Positions 11,175 to 24,661 of a stretch of 64,000 bases of DNA are shown in pieces. Where the stretch lies: positions 16,882,201 through 16,946,200 of the forward strand of contig CM070877.1 of NCBI GenBank assembly GCA_036365515.1, in the 5' to 3' direction. The position numbers and the translations under genes are program-made. The notes under the pieces are model-generated. The model ran no database searches, had not been told where the DNA came from, and worked only from the letters and a program-made list of their open reading frames with translations. Numbering within the stretch: the stretch's first letter is position 1; each line of letters starts with the position of its first letter. The stretch is from Torymus aiolomorphi. Taxonomy: Eukaryota; Arthropoda; Insecta; Hymenoptera; Torymidae.

Positions 11175-12990
11175 GTTCGGCCGGGTGCAATAATAATAAC
11201 AGCAGAAGCAGCGTCTCGGAGGAGAAAATTTTTATCCCATCCTCTGGCTGCTGCTGAATATTACGTTTTCTCGCGCTATGAAATTAATTCGAGCAAAAGT
11301 TTTCCCCGGGCTACAAACTCCTCTCAGCCCTCTCCTTATTTATCCCGCGTGCCAAGGTGATGTGGATCCCCAGAAAGTTGGCCCGATAAGTTCGAAAACT
11401 CCCGGAGAGGAAGGATTTACTTTGGTGCTGGAGGGATGATTTTTTCTTCTTTTTTTTTAAAGCGATGGAAAGTTGCAGGAACGCGGAATTGCTCGAGTTG
11501 CATCGGAGTTGCCGCGGGACGAGTTGATTTGATTAATGGACTTGAGGGAAGTTGATTATAAGTCCCTGGGGGTTCACGGATTTTGGTAATATGTCTACGG
11601 TAATCTCGAGATGTTGTGACATAAGGTGATGGAAATGGCGCAGGGTTGTGACGGTGTGAACGGTTGATGGTTTTTTTTAATAATCAGCCGGATCTTTGTA
11701 CTGAATAACTTTAGATATATTTTGTGATTAGGTAATCACTACAAAAACGTTTCTACGCCCCAACTACAAAAATATATCATCGTCTATAAACGACGATACA
11801 TACCGATGACGTAACCAATTTTCGATACTAATTGTACACGCTCGAAACGTCAAAGTCCACACGTGTACATATATACCCACATCTCGTGACGAGAGCCTGA
11901 TTATGCACAGTCAAGTTGTCAGGCTAATGTCACTTAATCGCCGTTTCCCTACAAAAGTAACTCGATCATGTAAGTACATAACATACATACACGCACACAC
12001 ACGCGCGACGAGAACGATGGGAAGTGCAGTTCGCTACGCGCGTTTCCCGTCTCTCCCAAACAGCCTTCATTTTCTCACCAGCGCGCATTCCAGTTTCGCG
12101 AGTGTTATTTTCCATCATGGCACTCTGCATATTCATGAGGCCGAAAAAACATTTCGATACAAATATATATAATAACCCGCGCGTTTCTTTATCTCCTCCT
12201 TCTGTGTGTGTCGAGTCTAACGGAGATAAGATATACACGCGCGATGATCGGCTTGTATTTTTCATTGTCGGTCGATTTACTTTTTCTCTCGTTCTCTTAC
12301 TCACGAAATCGTTATCACGCGAGGCGCGCTCTGGAATGCGGGAGATTACATCTATTTCGGAATAAAACTTGGGCGCTCGACGACGACGGACCAGAGAGAT
12401 AGCCTGCGGGTTATCTCTGCGTGGAGTCGATTTTTTCGAGAGAGTATAAGTGTTGGACAAATAAACACGCTTATAGTATATTTGTTTATCGCGGCGGTGA
12501 GGGAGAGCGGGACGTGCATATACTTAAAAAGTCGGTTTTAATTAATTTCTGGATATGATAAGTCGGGTGCGTTACTATTGTAATTGAATTTTAATAGGTT
12601 ATCTAGAAGTATTGTTTCGCTCTGCTGCTATATGCGAGTTAACGTATATAATTATATACTCTTATTTCTAGCCGCGACCGAGGAGAGTTCAAGCAAACTT
12701 GAGACTTTAACGAGTCAGACTATAGCTTTCAGTTTCTTTTCGCGAACTTTATATATATACACACTCAATTGTATAATTTTGAAATCAAATTTTAATCTAG
12801 TTCTCGAACTAACCTTCAACTTACACTATAAAGTGAATTTTAAAGATTAAAACTTTCCACAAAGTCTAGAGTTTATATTATTTCGATACCCTCGAATTAA
12901 GCTATCAACGAGTATTATATATATATATAAAGGAAATCAATAACCGTACAAGAAGCTCTCCTTCCCCGCTAAAAATAGAGAAAAAAAAGG
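11174..12990. other. Non-coding, CpG-rich
   Basis: No gene is seen. Contains a palindromic ATCGTCTATAAACGACGAT near 11778-11797 and (TA)n near 12917-12930. Open frames at 11903-12460 on both strands show no codon bias or domain. Confidence 0.5.
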
Positions 12991-13190
12991 AACTCACCGA
13001 ATCAGCGGAATCCGCGCAAGCGCAGACAACAAGAGGTTGGAAGTCTCTTCGGGATCGGGAAAGAGATAGGAGAGGAAGGAAGAAAATAAGAAAGAAAAAC
13101 TTCGGAATAAGGAGCTGGGAGGAACGGAGGAAAAAAGTGAAAAGGAGGCAGTGGAAGTCGTCGTCGCCGTTCGTCGTCTCTTACCTGAAA
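12991..13190 (-). other. Putative recursive-splice site with cassette exon
   Basis: On the minus strand the sequence reads TTATTGTTTCAG|GTAAGAG with the junction at 13185/13184. A good acceptor is directly fused to a good donor. A second strong donor, TCG|GTGAGTT, lies at 12997-12996 and would define a 187-nt exon (13184-12998). One frame through that exon is open, low-complexity and Ser/Phe-rich, and stops just past the second donor. The form matches recursive-splice points and their RS-exons. It lies on the same strand as the 58-60 kb gene, inside what would be its long intron. It could also be an ordinary cassette exon or chance. Confidence 0.4.
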
Positions 13191-13218
13191 CAATAAATGG
13201 AACAAAGTCGTTAAGCAT

Positions 13219-14545
13219 TGACTACGGCCGCCACCGCTGCGACTCGAATGCATAAGCACGCGATCTATTTTCGCCCGGTGGATAATCCGCTCGTCGCTCG
13301 CGCCATCGATCGCTCGAGAGAGAGACTCTAAACCTTTGTCACGGCTCTGCGAGTAGCGGCAGCGAGAAATTCCGCGGTTTACGGCTAGCGGACTTTGGGA
13401 CCGCGAAACTACGCGTCGAGTTGGGCAAGTGCGCCGCAGAGATCTCTCCGTGTCGGAATATTCCTTCACTTTGCGAAATTAGAAGTATAATAGATTTAGA
13501 ATGCTATGTGAAATTGAAGTGGAATTGTGACAAAACTGGTATAGCTAGGGTGTAATAAAACTAAGTTCGTTTGTTTCTCATTTAATTATCATCAATCATT
13601 TTATTTATAGAGACGATGCATATAGGACACAACGTTTCATCTCGCTAGGAGAGCTGATAAAACGAAATATATATACAGAATTGGGTTAACCTTGTAAGGA
13701 AAGCTGAGGGCGTCCAGTGCATCACTTCCAGTGGTGGCTTTGTGTCACAAAACGATGCGTTCGTGAGTCATGCGAGCATACGTCCGCGCTTAATCGTTCG
13801 TTAACGGGTTTAATTCACGTACAAAGGAGAGGGCCCGTAAAGTGAGAGTGTGATTTATTGATCGGTGCGGTTGTAGTTGAACCGCCGCGCGCCTCGCCCT
13901 CGTAAAAAGCGTAATCGGTCAAAGGGAAATTTTCAAGTGTTTAATGGCTCGATGATGAGTTAGGAAAATTATATGGGAAATGGGATATTTTTAAATTCGT
14001 AGATGGTTAATTGCGGGCTGTGGGGGATCGTTCATTGAAAGGTATATAGTTTTTTTTCAGTTTATTGCTGGACTTTAGCTTAGGTACCTTTGTATTTGTA
14101 CTTTATTACTTTATTAAAGAGGTTGCAACAATAAAACGTTTGTCTTTCCCGATCATAAATTATTTTACAGCTTCTTATCGAAACTTTAATACTAAAGACC
14201 AAAACAGCCATTTCCATTATCAAACCCCAAAAAATACGACCCCATATTACTTCAATCCAGCCTCTTCACAGCTTATACTACTTTCCAACGTATATTTAAT
14301 AAACTTACCACTCGCATTCCCCGCCGAAACTTGGATATACACCCTCGACATATTTACTCTCAGGCAAACTTTTTCCTAACGCGGGCGCACAACTGAGCGG
14401 AAAATTCAAAGCGTTGCCGTCGAGTATACTACGCTCGGCTTTCGCCAAGTTTGAGAAATATCGGCGCGCGCGAGCGACGGGAAATCGATTGCCGCGCGCG
14501 ACAATGGCGACAGTCGAGCCGTGCCGCTGCTGTGTGTCTATGTGT

Positions 14546-14624
<79 letters not shown>

Positions 14625-15127
14625 TGTATGTGTGTGTATAGTTGGGAAATTTAGCGGAGGGAGAGGGAGACTTTAACTATTCGGATATCTGCGATTTGAT
14701 GGACGTGCTCATGCTTATCGCTGCCGAGAGAGGAGAGTAATAATGGGATTCCCGCGGATTATTCTTTTTATACTGTACGATGTCTCTTGACATTGACATG
14801 CGCGTCTATCTTACTGCTATAAGAGAGCTTTTTTTCAGAATAAGAGGAAATGGTGAAGCAATTACGATCTGAAAATTCTAAATGTATATTGGAAAATAGA
14901 CGATAGATATTTAATATTCGATAATAAAATATTTACATTTTCCACGCGAACCGCGCGCTCCCGACGCGTACAAATTTCTCGCGGCAATTAATCCTCGACG
15001 CGATCCCCTATATCAACGATCAAAAGCCGCAGAAAAACAAGCCAATTAAAAGCCATTCAGTGACGCTCACGCGCGCGAAGCTGCTCTCCTCTCCCAATTG
15101 TCGCGCATCGGAGTGCATAAGAGAGAG
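13219..15127. other. Non-coding with TG tract and skew module
   Basis: No gene. 14180-14400 is C-rich, 14460-14520 CpG-rich, and 14640-14700 G-rich. (TG)n fills 14531-14639. Frames at 13002-13469 and 14065-14641 have no support beyond being open. Confidence 0.5.
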
Positions 15128-15601
15128 ATTGATTGACTGATTAAATATTTATTTATGTACATTATGTTGTACAAAACTATACATAAAATTATAAAAGATT
15201 AACATTTGTTTAAAACAGAAATAATAAAATAACGCAGAAGTAAAAAATAGAAACATAAAATATATCGCAGTATATAAATAGTAATACTGAAGTAAAAGAT
15301 ACAAATAAAAATGAAAATATAAATGAAAATATAATATATCGCAAGGTATGATATGAGTATAAATGAATGAATGGCAGATAAAACATGATGAGAGATGAAA
15401 ATGAGTCGATGTGTGACATGTGAATGAAGAGCAAGCCAATATTAGGTGAGATAGGTGATAATGATTATTCGGTTTTAGTATGCTTCTCGAAATTTAAAAA
15501 CGTGTTTATGGAATGAGGATGTAGATTCAAGATCGAAAATGAAGTTATAGAGTGAGGTTTTGAAAGATGCTAAGGTAGGAAGGTCACGTATGGTTAATGG
15601 T
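15128..15601 (-). mobile_element. 5'-truncated non-LTR retrotransposon tail in (GA)n
   Basis: The minus-strand frame starting at 15600 reads PLTIRDLPTLASFKTSLYNF, then a stop. This is the usual ending of CR1/Jockey-group reverse transcriptases (LPxxIRxxxSLxSFKxxL). The remainder is AT-rich 3' UTR ending with AATAAATA and a CAATCAATC tail at 15128-15145. It is bounded by GAGAGAG (15121-15127) and (GA)n (15602-15616). The family differs from the three other copies, since the 3' end is not the hairpin type. Confidence 0.55.
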
Positions 15602-15616
15602 AGAGAGAGAGAGAGA

Positions 15617-17480
15617 ACCATTATACTAACGCACATCGGCCGCGGAAAAATGCCTCGATTTGAAATTAAAAATACGTAAATCGCGCGAAATTCGATTGCG
15701 CTTTATTAATAGATTACAGCGGGCGTGAATGAACAGGCTTTGTTTGAGGAGAGAAGAGATACGTTCGTTGCGTCATACCCCGAGCAGAGTCTGGCCGATA
15801 TTCCGTCTGCGTGTGTGTTTGTGCGTTTGCACTGATAAGATTATAGTCTTTACATATTTATGCGCGAGAGCGAGAGAGAACGTGACTGATAAGTTCGTAA
15901 AAGGCGTTTCATCGGCTCGCAGTTGTTGCTTTGCGTTACGCGTTATACGAATCTATATAGAAAATTTGTACAAAGGGTGTATTTTTCAGGAACGCGCGTA
16001 ATCTTGAAGTTTTAATGAATTCTTTTCTGTTTTTTCTTTTTCTCCCGCGCTTATGTCTGCGTGCGAATAGTTTGAATACTGACAGGCCGGATAATACGAT
16101 TATAGCTCGAGGAATATTCTGTTGAATTAACCTAACAGCGAATCGATTACTGATGTGAATGAATTTTTTCCTCAACTGAAACAATAAAGCACTTTACACC
16201 CCCTGGTAGAAAATGAAGCATATTTTATAACAAAAAACATAATGCAAAAATAATATAATTCATCTAAAAGTTCTACTATTACTTAAAATAGGTATTTTAT
16301 GAAGTATATAATTATGAAATACAAGCAATGTTCGTTTTTAGCCATAAAGTTTAACATGACAACCAGGGCCTCCCGAACGACTAATCGATCAATATTCTCA
16401 ATTTTGTCAATAACCGGCAAGTTCAACAACACCACCTCCCGATACTCCTTACGTAAGACACTACGCCCGCGAAATATATCCGGTACAACGCGAAAACTAC
16501 TGGCGACAGTAGTAGGAGAAGGTGGGGATATTATAACGGGACAGCGACAGCTTGCGGGATATCGGCCGACGAGGACGGGAGAGCCGTGCAAATGAATTTC
16601 GTCGTGTAGCTGGTCGGCTCTTTTTCAAGAGGTAGAGAGGAGAAAAAAGAGAACGTTAGCTTACGTTGGAATTCGTGGATCGTCGCGGTGATGACGGCGG
16701 AAGGTCAAATATATACTATACTAATCACGCTGAATTATGCGACTAGAATTATCCTAACAAATATACGTATCACCTATATATAATACATCCATATATCGTA
16801 GGAATATATCGGTCACGAGTGGCCTGATCATCCACACCGCGAAGAATCGCGGAGAAAGGCTGCAGCGGCTCTCTAACGGTAGCTCCGAGCGGAGGAGGAG
16901 TGGGGGAGCCCCGTTTTCCCGGGGACTAATTACTCGGGGCTAGTCTTGGATAGGAAGTAGGTCTGCGCGAGCCGCGTATCTTGTTACGACATCTAGCTTT
17001 AGCTACTTTTTCCTTTTTTTCCTTTTTTGGCCACGTTTATAACAATGCTGTAATGATATTCCCGGTTCTTGACCGAATTGAATTCTTCACGAATTCATAA
17101 CAATCGTTATGCTTAAACGAGTCGACCGATTGTTTATAATTTATATAAACACTAGCAAGTTCAGGCGCTCCTTTGCCTTCTTTATACCTATATAATTAAT
17201 AATTGAAGAGTTATGAATTCAAAATTTATTTTACTTTCTAACAGCTGCAAATTTATCCAATATTTTTTATTGAAACTTGGCTTGTGTTTATTTTAGTTTT
17301 TTCCTACAATACCAAAATTTGGAGGTTAGAAATTTAACCGTAATCAGACCAGTATTCATAGTCCTTCATTAACTACAGATAAAATTTTAATACTTTGTTG
17401 TTATACAAAATCAAGTTTTAAGTCATTAATACTATTTATGACTTATATTTTTAGGTTAAATGTTTCATAATTCCAAACAT
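15617..17480. other. Non-coding
   Basis: No gene recognised. 16380-16600 has a pair of opposing open frames (98 and 102 aa) with no domain. 16860-16930 is GC-rich; 17200-17460 is AT-rich. Confidence 0.5.
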
Positions 17481-17489
17481 TGTGGGTTT

Positions 17490-17805
17490 TATTTCGACCA
17501 ATCAGCTAAGGTCTTAAGCAAAACACAAACGTCACCGTCGACCAATCACGCAGGCTCCTTTTAAACGGACTTGACCAATCGCAAAGGTTTTATTCCGGCT
17601 TCACATTTCCGTCATCATTCTTCTAAGAGAGGATGTGAACTTTGGTCGGCTGATTGTGACGTGTTGGCACGCCGCGGCAATAGAGAAACTGCTCGGTTGC
17701 TATGCCGGTTTATTAGCCTTCCTCTCTCGCCTTTCGCATCCTGAAAAGAACATCCGGAACTCTGAATATTCAGGAGTGTGCGTTGAATAGCCGCGCGATT
17801 GGCCG
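17490..17805. promoter_or_regulatory. CCAAT-box cluster, candidate promoter or enhancer
   Basis: Three GACCAATC motifs on the plus strand have CCAAT at 17498-17502, 17542-17546 and 17575-17579, spaced 44 and 33 bp. A reverse copy (ATTGG) is at 17798-17802, and a TGACGT CRE-like half site is at 17657-17662. Regularly spaced CCAAT boxes are typical of NF-Y-bound promoters. No TATA box or defined start site was found, and the nearby 72-aa frame (17833-17615, minus) has no supporting features. Confidence 0.4.
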
Positions 17806-18836
17806 AAAATTTCGTTAGTTCGGAACCCGACAACGGAAAATCGACAATCAGAGGTATTATATACAGAAGAAGAAGAAGATGATCAATAAGACGCGAACTG
17901 AGACGTTAGATTATTCATAAACCCGAGTGTATTTAGAAATTGACTCTTATACTCGTTTGTAAATTCTCGATTGTTCCCGACAAAATCGTCCGAAGCACGC
18001 GCGGGCAATTAAATTGTCTATACAGCGAAGCGGTAGAAACGTCGGGGCAATCGATCATACCGCCGGGTTCTATTTTCCCGCAGCGGTGCTGAATAAGACA
18101 TTAAGTCGTCATACCGCAATTTTCCCCCGATCGATCCGCTGAAAAACGCCGCGGCTCTCTCTCTCTTCCGCGACACACTTCCCCCCCACTTGAAGACAAA
18201 AAAGGAAACGAAACCGAAATCTCGCGTTTTCGTTAACAGAAGAATAAGAAGAAGGAGAAGAAGAGAGAGAGGGAGAAAAAGAAGATATACGAGACTAGCG
18301 TGCGCTTAAAAAGGGAACAAGAAAGCCGACTATACGGGTTCCGCTCGATAAACACGACTTTAGGTCTCTCTCGCTTCCCCTACTTCTCTCTACACGGCAG
18401 GTATATATCTGTCTGTACGTATATACACGTGTGTGTGCGCTCGCACACTCAGCGGGGCATTACCTCGGGAATTATATACCTGCTGTCTCGCGCAGGTTCC
18501 GTTTTCACTTTTTCGTCGGTGTGCGTGTGTGTTGGTATTATGCGAGGTTCTTTGTGGGAGTGAGGTGGGAACGTTTTTGTAGGTTCAAGGAGGATTGTTA
18601 ATGTTTTTGGGAGGTTTCTAGGTCGATGTAGAAGGTGTGCAGGCTGGGTATAAGGATTTGGTGTGGTTGTAATGAAAAGGAGAAGCTGACGGTGTTTGAT
18701 TAATAATTATTAAGGAACAATGAATTTCGAGCATGAATTATAAGAAAATTTTGCTGAAAATCGTTAAAAAACAAAAGAAATACTTCATAGCCAAAAATAA
18801 ATATAACTATATGTAGACACAATTTTGACACAGTTA
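17806..18836. other. Non-coding, purine-rich patches
   Basis: GAA-rich runs at 17861-17882 and 18238-18290, and CpG-rich sequence elsewhere. No gene seen. Confidence 0.5.
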
Positions 18837-18997
18837 CACTGACAAAAATGATCCAATAAAAATTACGATAAAACATAGTAACGTATATACATAGTAAAAA
18901 AAAAATTACTAAACTGCACATAGGAATTTTTATTATATACAACAGTAATATTTTGATATTATAAGTGTAAATTTTTATTAGATCATTTCTTTCAGGG
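18837..18997. mobile_element. 161-bp MITE with CACTGA-type ends and TA flanks
   Basis: The left end reads CACTGACAAAAATGATCCAA, then TAAAAATTAC. The complement of the right end reads CCCTGAAAGAAATGATCTAA, then TAAAAATTTAC. Arms are about 30 bp with a few mismatches. TA lies just outside each end (18835-18836 and 18998-18999). No coding capacity. The ends resemble those at 5044 and 37507. Confidence 0.65.
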
Positions 18998-18999
18998 TA

Positions 19000-21900
19000 T
19001 AAATCATTCATCTCCCAACTTACTCAAGCACACATCGCCAACCAGGCTTAATTACTGCCCATCCAGCTCTCAAAAGGGCCACTCCGCTTTCGAAAAAGCT
19101 CTGCCAGTAGCGCACTCGCGATAATCTCGATGCCTTCGCCGCGCGGCGCGTTTATAATATCGTCGACCTTTGGCCCGCATTCTCTCTCGGCTTTATCTAT
19201 ATCGACGTGACGGCGGCTGTCTCCCCTCTCCGTCCCTTTTCAAGTCGACGCGAGCGCTGGCAGCCTGTCGAAAAGCCAAGCATTGTACCTTCGCGTGCTT
19301 TTATTGACGCGTGTCTGTATGTGGGAAGAGATGAAATTAAATTTTCTGCAATTTTTTATGAATTTGCCGGTATTAAGAGAGAGAGAGTGTGTGAAAGTCG
19401 CGGATGCTTTTACTTTTTGAGCGTCGGAAATTGCGGTATTAATTTCCCGAAATGCGTTTTTAACAACTCAATTTTCTTCGAGTTTTTTTTACCGGAATAT
19501 AACGAAAATTATCCTCATTCTTAGGATAGTACTGTGCACTTCTTCTTAGCTTTTATTTACGAACGCTTTCAAAGTAATGAAGAATATATAATACGATAAA
19601 ACTTTTTACAGTTCACGCGCGTTTCTCTACCCACGTGCGTATACGTATAAAAACGGAACTGTAAACGAATACGCTCTAAAGAAAATCCATCGCTCTCGCA
19701 TGTAAAGAAGAAAAACAGAGCCCTACAGCCGAAATTCTACTATACACCGGTGGATAATACGGTACAACGACCTCGACAGGTGAGTTCGGAAGAGCAGACA
19801 GAAAAAGGAATAATAATACAACGTTTCACGCGCGCAGCGAAAGTCTTCTCTCGTCCACAATAATTATAAAGTGGCTTCGAGAAAGCCGATTATGCCATTG
19901 CGACTCATCGCCTCTCTATGTAAGCGTGTACATACGTACAGGCGATTCAGGTCAGCTCGCGACGCTGCAAAAGCGTATAATTGGGCTGGTCGGCGCGGAA
20001 AAACTCTTTGCAAATTAAACGCGCGCTGTTTTTTTCTTGCTCGGCATTATAGTTTGTTTAGTTAATGAGAATTAGTTCGGTGTCTTCTCTACGGGAGTAA
20101 ATAATGAGCAAGCGCGGAGGTAATGAGCTATTTATTCTGAATTAAATTGTCGGAGTGCATGTGTGCAGTATTATACGGTGAAAGTTTTTCCTGCGTAATG
20201 AACCGTGTAAGAGACGACCTATTTTCGCGATCGGAAATTTAAATTGTAGAGCGGGTGAGCTGGAAGGAATAAAATTGAAGTAACAAGTGTTAAAATATAA
20301 ACAAGATTTTTGAAAATTGCATTTATAGTGCTAATGATAAACTAATTATATCTATTTATTTTAATGCGAATTATAAGTCGTGAAAAGTAGATTTCATAGG
20401 TTAAGTTCAGTCATCTGATATTTTTGAAACTACGTACAATATTACTTTTAGTTGCGAAATTTATTAACCTTACTTTTTATTAGTCGTCGTAAAAGGTCAA
20501 AGCTTCAATAAACCGGGATTCCGAAAAACAACTTCATCAAAGAACGCACATTCCCTGCAAAACATCTCAGTTCGTAAAAATCTTCCCTCCAAAAAAAGCC
20601 TAACCTCTCCTTTCCATAATTACCCCGATCGATCACCCCCCCCCCCCCCCCAACCGCTCATAAAAAATCCTCAACCCATCACACCTGTAATTCCCCACGC
20701 ACGCAAAAACAAGAAAACATAACCTCTCTGATCGAAGGTCGCTCTCGGATGAATCGATCGGCGGGAAAAATGCGTCGCCGCATAAGCCTGTATCGTGCAC
20801 AAGCGAGAGAGCGTTTGGAAATTTTCATTGTGCAATCACGCGCGCGGATTTCGGAGCCGAGAGAGTGAGTCACGAGTGGCGGCGCGGCGATGCGGCGGCG
20901 AGGGAATTGGAAATCCGAGAGGTGGGGAATTTTAAAGAGCGATGGACACGAATGACCGACGCCGCTACCGCGATGTTTTTCAAGCGCGCCGGCGCAGGCT
21001 TGAATGTTGCGTCGCGAGGCAGGTGTTTGAGGTTGAATGGGTAATTTATCCAGTAGTTTTTTTTCTTTTTTTTTGCTGCAGTTGTAAAGGATTTAATAAA
21101 TACGTATATGTATACGGTCGTTTCTTGCAGTCGTGGTTGAGGTATACGTTTATAGGCTATTTTTTTAGAATCGCTGCTGAATAATTATAAACGGCAAAAC
21201 TTTAAATTTACAACTTTTGAAAATAAACGTTATTGCTAAGATTTTGAGAAAAAGTTGCGCGATATTTATGTAAGTATTTTTTTCAAGCTTACACATATGT
21301 TATCCATTCCATCTCTTTGAAACATTTGACAATGATGTCAGTGTTATTTTTACAACGGCAGCGTTCTCGCACCTGCGCTCAAGACGTACACACTTTAATA
21401 GAATTAAAAATAAATTTAATAATCATATCCCCGTTCACGGGGAAAAAATCCAATCCGCTCGCGCGGTGGTTTATTGCGATAATTGATTCTTCATTACGAG
21501 CGGAGCGCGCGCGGCTCGCCGTCGTCGGAGAGCCCCGATAAGTAATGGACTTTCGACGGGAAATCGATTACAGCGCGCCGGCGACGCGTTTTTTTGTTCT
21601 TTTACACTCCTGAATTGCGCTACGAGCGATTGCGAGCGATAAAAGTCGGGCTGTTGCGAGCGTTCGAGTTGAGCGGGCAAAAAAAGCGGAGCAAATGATT
21701 CACGTGTAAAAATGCAGAAACAGTTGGTATTGGTATCTCTGTTTCTCTGTGTGGGTATAGTGTATATATGTATATTATAGAGGTAAACATTGGCGCTGGA
21801 ATTAGCGAGGCGGACAGATTTCACGTGAAAAAGCGAGCTGCGAGGTAAAGCGTTGTCGGTTTGTTAAAAGGAATTTAACTTTTATTGAGAAATTGTCTAT

Positions 21901-22142
21901 TGTTCTATAAGATTATATCCATCTTTTGCAATTTTAATGAAAGGTAACTGGTATTATTCAAAAGCATATTCTTTTTTTATTATATCATATGTTTTTTTAT
22001 ACGCTTGTCGGTTAATGGAACCACATTTGAATAAAACTGACACGCTATAAAATTTTGAATATTTCACTCCGAAATACATTCATATTCAGCATGTTAAAAA
22101 AAGAGTTCCATATTTTATTTAGCACAAGCGCATTCATATTTA
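19000..22142. other. Non-coding with two skew modules and a C16 tract
   Basis: C-rich flanks at 19010-19090 and 20500-20700, CpG-rich cores near 19150 and 20800, G-rich flanks at 19310-19460 and 20860-21060. A run of 16 C lies at 20636-20651. The ORFs at 19207-19524 and 21471-21824 have no domain or splice context. Confidence 0.5.
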
Positions 22143-22990
22143 TAGTCTAGGCGCCGACAATGCATTTCGTGGGCAAATTTTGTCCCCGCCTGAACCAAAG
22201 TTTTCTAGCCGTAATTTGGCCTGCTGAATCCGAATTTCGAGGGTTCCCAGCCAAAGAAGTGGGAGAAAAAGTTATTAACAATTTGATTGTTTAAAAGGCC
22301 ATATCTCCGAGGTGAAATATCACAGCGAGTTTAAACTTTTTTCAAAATGTTTGTTTTTTTATTTCGAAACTTTTTTGTCCTTATACTTTTTTAGCTGTCT
22401 GATAGCTTTAAAGATATCAACAATAAACGCCTTTTGGTGCGCCTTTGCTATTTAGTATGCCACGTGTGGCCGCCACGCTCCGCCTCTCGTCTTTGCGCTT
22501 ACTATCATTGTTACTAGATGAAACGAGTATAGATTTTATGATTTGAAGTGTATAAATATATACTCCATCGCATAATTGCCAAAACAATGATCTATTCAAC
22601 CATCAAAAATCACTAATTTGTATATTGTATACAAGCTTTCAGGTGAATATTTTCTGCGTAGAAATATTTAACGTTTTATTTCATTACTTATCCAAAAGGC
22701 GTTTATCATTGATATCTTTAAAATTATCAGACATAGCTAAAAAAGTATAAGAACAAAAAAGTTTCTAAATAAAAAAACAAAAGGTTTTGAAAAAAGTTTC
22801 AGCTCGCTGCGATATTTCACTTTGGAGATATGACCTTTTAAACAATTAAATTGTTTATAACTTTTTTCTCCCACTTTTTCGGCCGGGAACCCTCGAAATC
22901 CGAATTCAACAGGCCAAAATACGCCTAGAAAATTTTGGTTCAGGCGGGGCCAACATTTGGCCACGAAATGTGCTGTCGAAGCCTAGACTA
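22143..22990. mobile_element. Inverted-repeat element, TAGTCTAGGC family member 2
   Basis: TAGTCTAGGC at 22143 is mirrored by GCCTAGACTA ending at 22990. The arms (22143-22437 and 22696-22990) are roughly 85 percent alike by eye. Both contain the block (T/A)AACAATTT(G/A)ATTGTTTAAA also found in the 6363-8699 element, so the two belong to one family. TA flanks again suggest a Tc1/mariner-type target. No transposase; the middle 260 bp is unrelated to the larger member. Confidence 0.75.
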
Positions 22991-24661
22991 TTACCGGCCA
23001 CATCGGTGAGCATTCCGAAACATCAATATTTGGACATTAAAATATTTGAGAATTCAAAGAGGAAACCAATTAATCCGTATTTAAACCTCCCTTCGCGTAT
23101 AAATCCCCCGAACCGCATTCGCTCGCGATTCTTTGAATTATTCGAATGTGTAACGGCTATTCGAAAACATGAAATATTAACGAAAAAAAACTTACAACAT
23201 ATATTAGTATACACGCGCCACAACACTCGCGCATTCGAAAACATTAACACGCCCGCAATTCAAAAACTCGAACGCGCGGCGTTCTAGAAGAAAGGGACTG
23301 AAGTAAAAAGAAAAAAAAGAAACCGTCGCGGCGCGGAACAGACGGCTGTGCACCAGCAACAATACAATGTGCGAGCATGCAGGAAACGCGCGCGTGCACG
23401 CGCGAAGAAGAAAAAAAGAGCTCGCGTGGGAGGAGAAGGAGGAGGAGATAAACGAGTATAACGGCGTTTGCGTAAGAATGCGAGCAGCGCCGTCGCGTCA
23501 CGCGTAATTATGAGGGAGCGAGAGAGAGAGAGAGAGAGACAAAGCGAGCGGTATCTGTTTTCTCAAATCTCCCTCTCTCTCGCTCGAGACTGATAGACGA
23601 GTGTAAACATGTATATACACAGCGTGTGCGAGAGTATACGTGTATAATACGCAGTGACGAATGCGCGAGTTATTTCTTAATAGGCGCGCGAATATTCTGC
23701 ACGCGATAAAGGCGTGAGAGGAAGCGAGCTCCTTTATTTGATAAACATGCGGCGCGAGTATATGTGCGTTTGGTTTTGCGATGATTAATGGAAGTCTGGC
23801 GGTTTTACGATCGCGGCGCTGCAGTTACTTTGTTGCCGCGGTAACGTCGGTGTATCTATATATATATTTCTTCCGATAATATTTTTCTTTTTCTTTTCCC
23901 CTTTAATTTCAAAAGCTTATATACTTCGAGCAGACCGTGTGTACTTGAAAATTCCAACTTTCTCCGCCAAGAAAACTCCATTACACAATTATAATATACA
24001 CCTCACAACTAAATATACCAGCGAATCTGAATAACCCATTAGCCAACGTTCGACAAAAACACAGTTGCGCTGTTCTCAAAGCAAAACAAAGCAAAAAACG
24101 TAATTAAAAAGTCGATCACGGGCCAAGGCTGCTGGCGGCGGCGTTTTTCTCGTTTTACCTTTAAAACTCGGCCGCACGTGGAAGCCCGCGGCCAGCTGGC
24201 CACAATGAGGAAGGAAGGGAGAGGGGGGGGGTATATCCCTACTGTTTTCCCCGGTATAGGACGCAATAATTCACATTTTCTCGAGGGTCGCGCGCTTAGG
24301 GTTGGCTTTCGGAAGCGGCTGCTCTCGGCTTTCGTTTTCCGAAGCGATTATGAGCGCGCGTGAAAGTGAGAGGTTTCGGGCTGACGCTTATTGATTGTGT
24401 GCAGTCTCTTTTTTGAGGAGAAAGGGTACCTTTTGGCGTGGGATAGCGTGCCAATGCGGCAGTCTTGTGTTGGATGTGTTTTGGGATTATTGATTCAATT
24501 CGTTGTTCGACCGAGTAAACAGCGGTGAGTCAGTGTTATTAATTAATGAAGATGATAATATTCTTGAAATGAGTGTTTAGCTTTATTTTTCGGTGACTCG
24601 TGGTATTTTATTTTCTTCCTTATAGAAATTTAGGTTTTTAGGTTACAATTGTTTATCAGTG
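22991..24661. other. Non-coding
   Basis: No gene. (GA)n near 23519-23541, purine-rich 23290-23460, and a skew module with C-rich 23980-24060 and G-rich 24370-24490. The 105-aa frame at 22970-23287 is unremarkable. Confidence 0.5.

Noticed and set aside
17615..17833. 72-aa minus-strand frame next to the CCAAT cluster
   Set aside because: No domain, start context or splice site; probably chance in CpG-rich DNA.
22630..22650. Plus-strand CTTTCAG|GTGAAT as a recursive-splice site
   Set aside because: The donor half is weak and it lies inside a TIR element; similar weak cases at 32097 and 37108.
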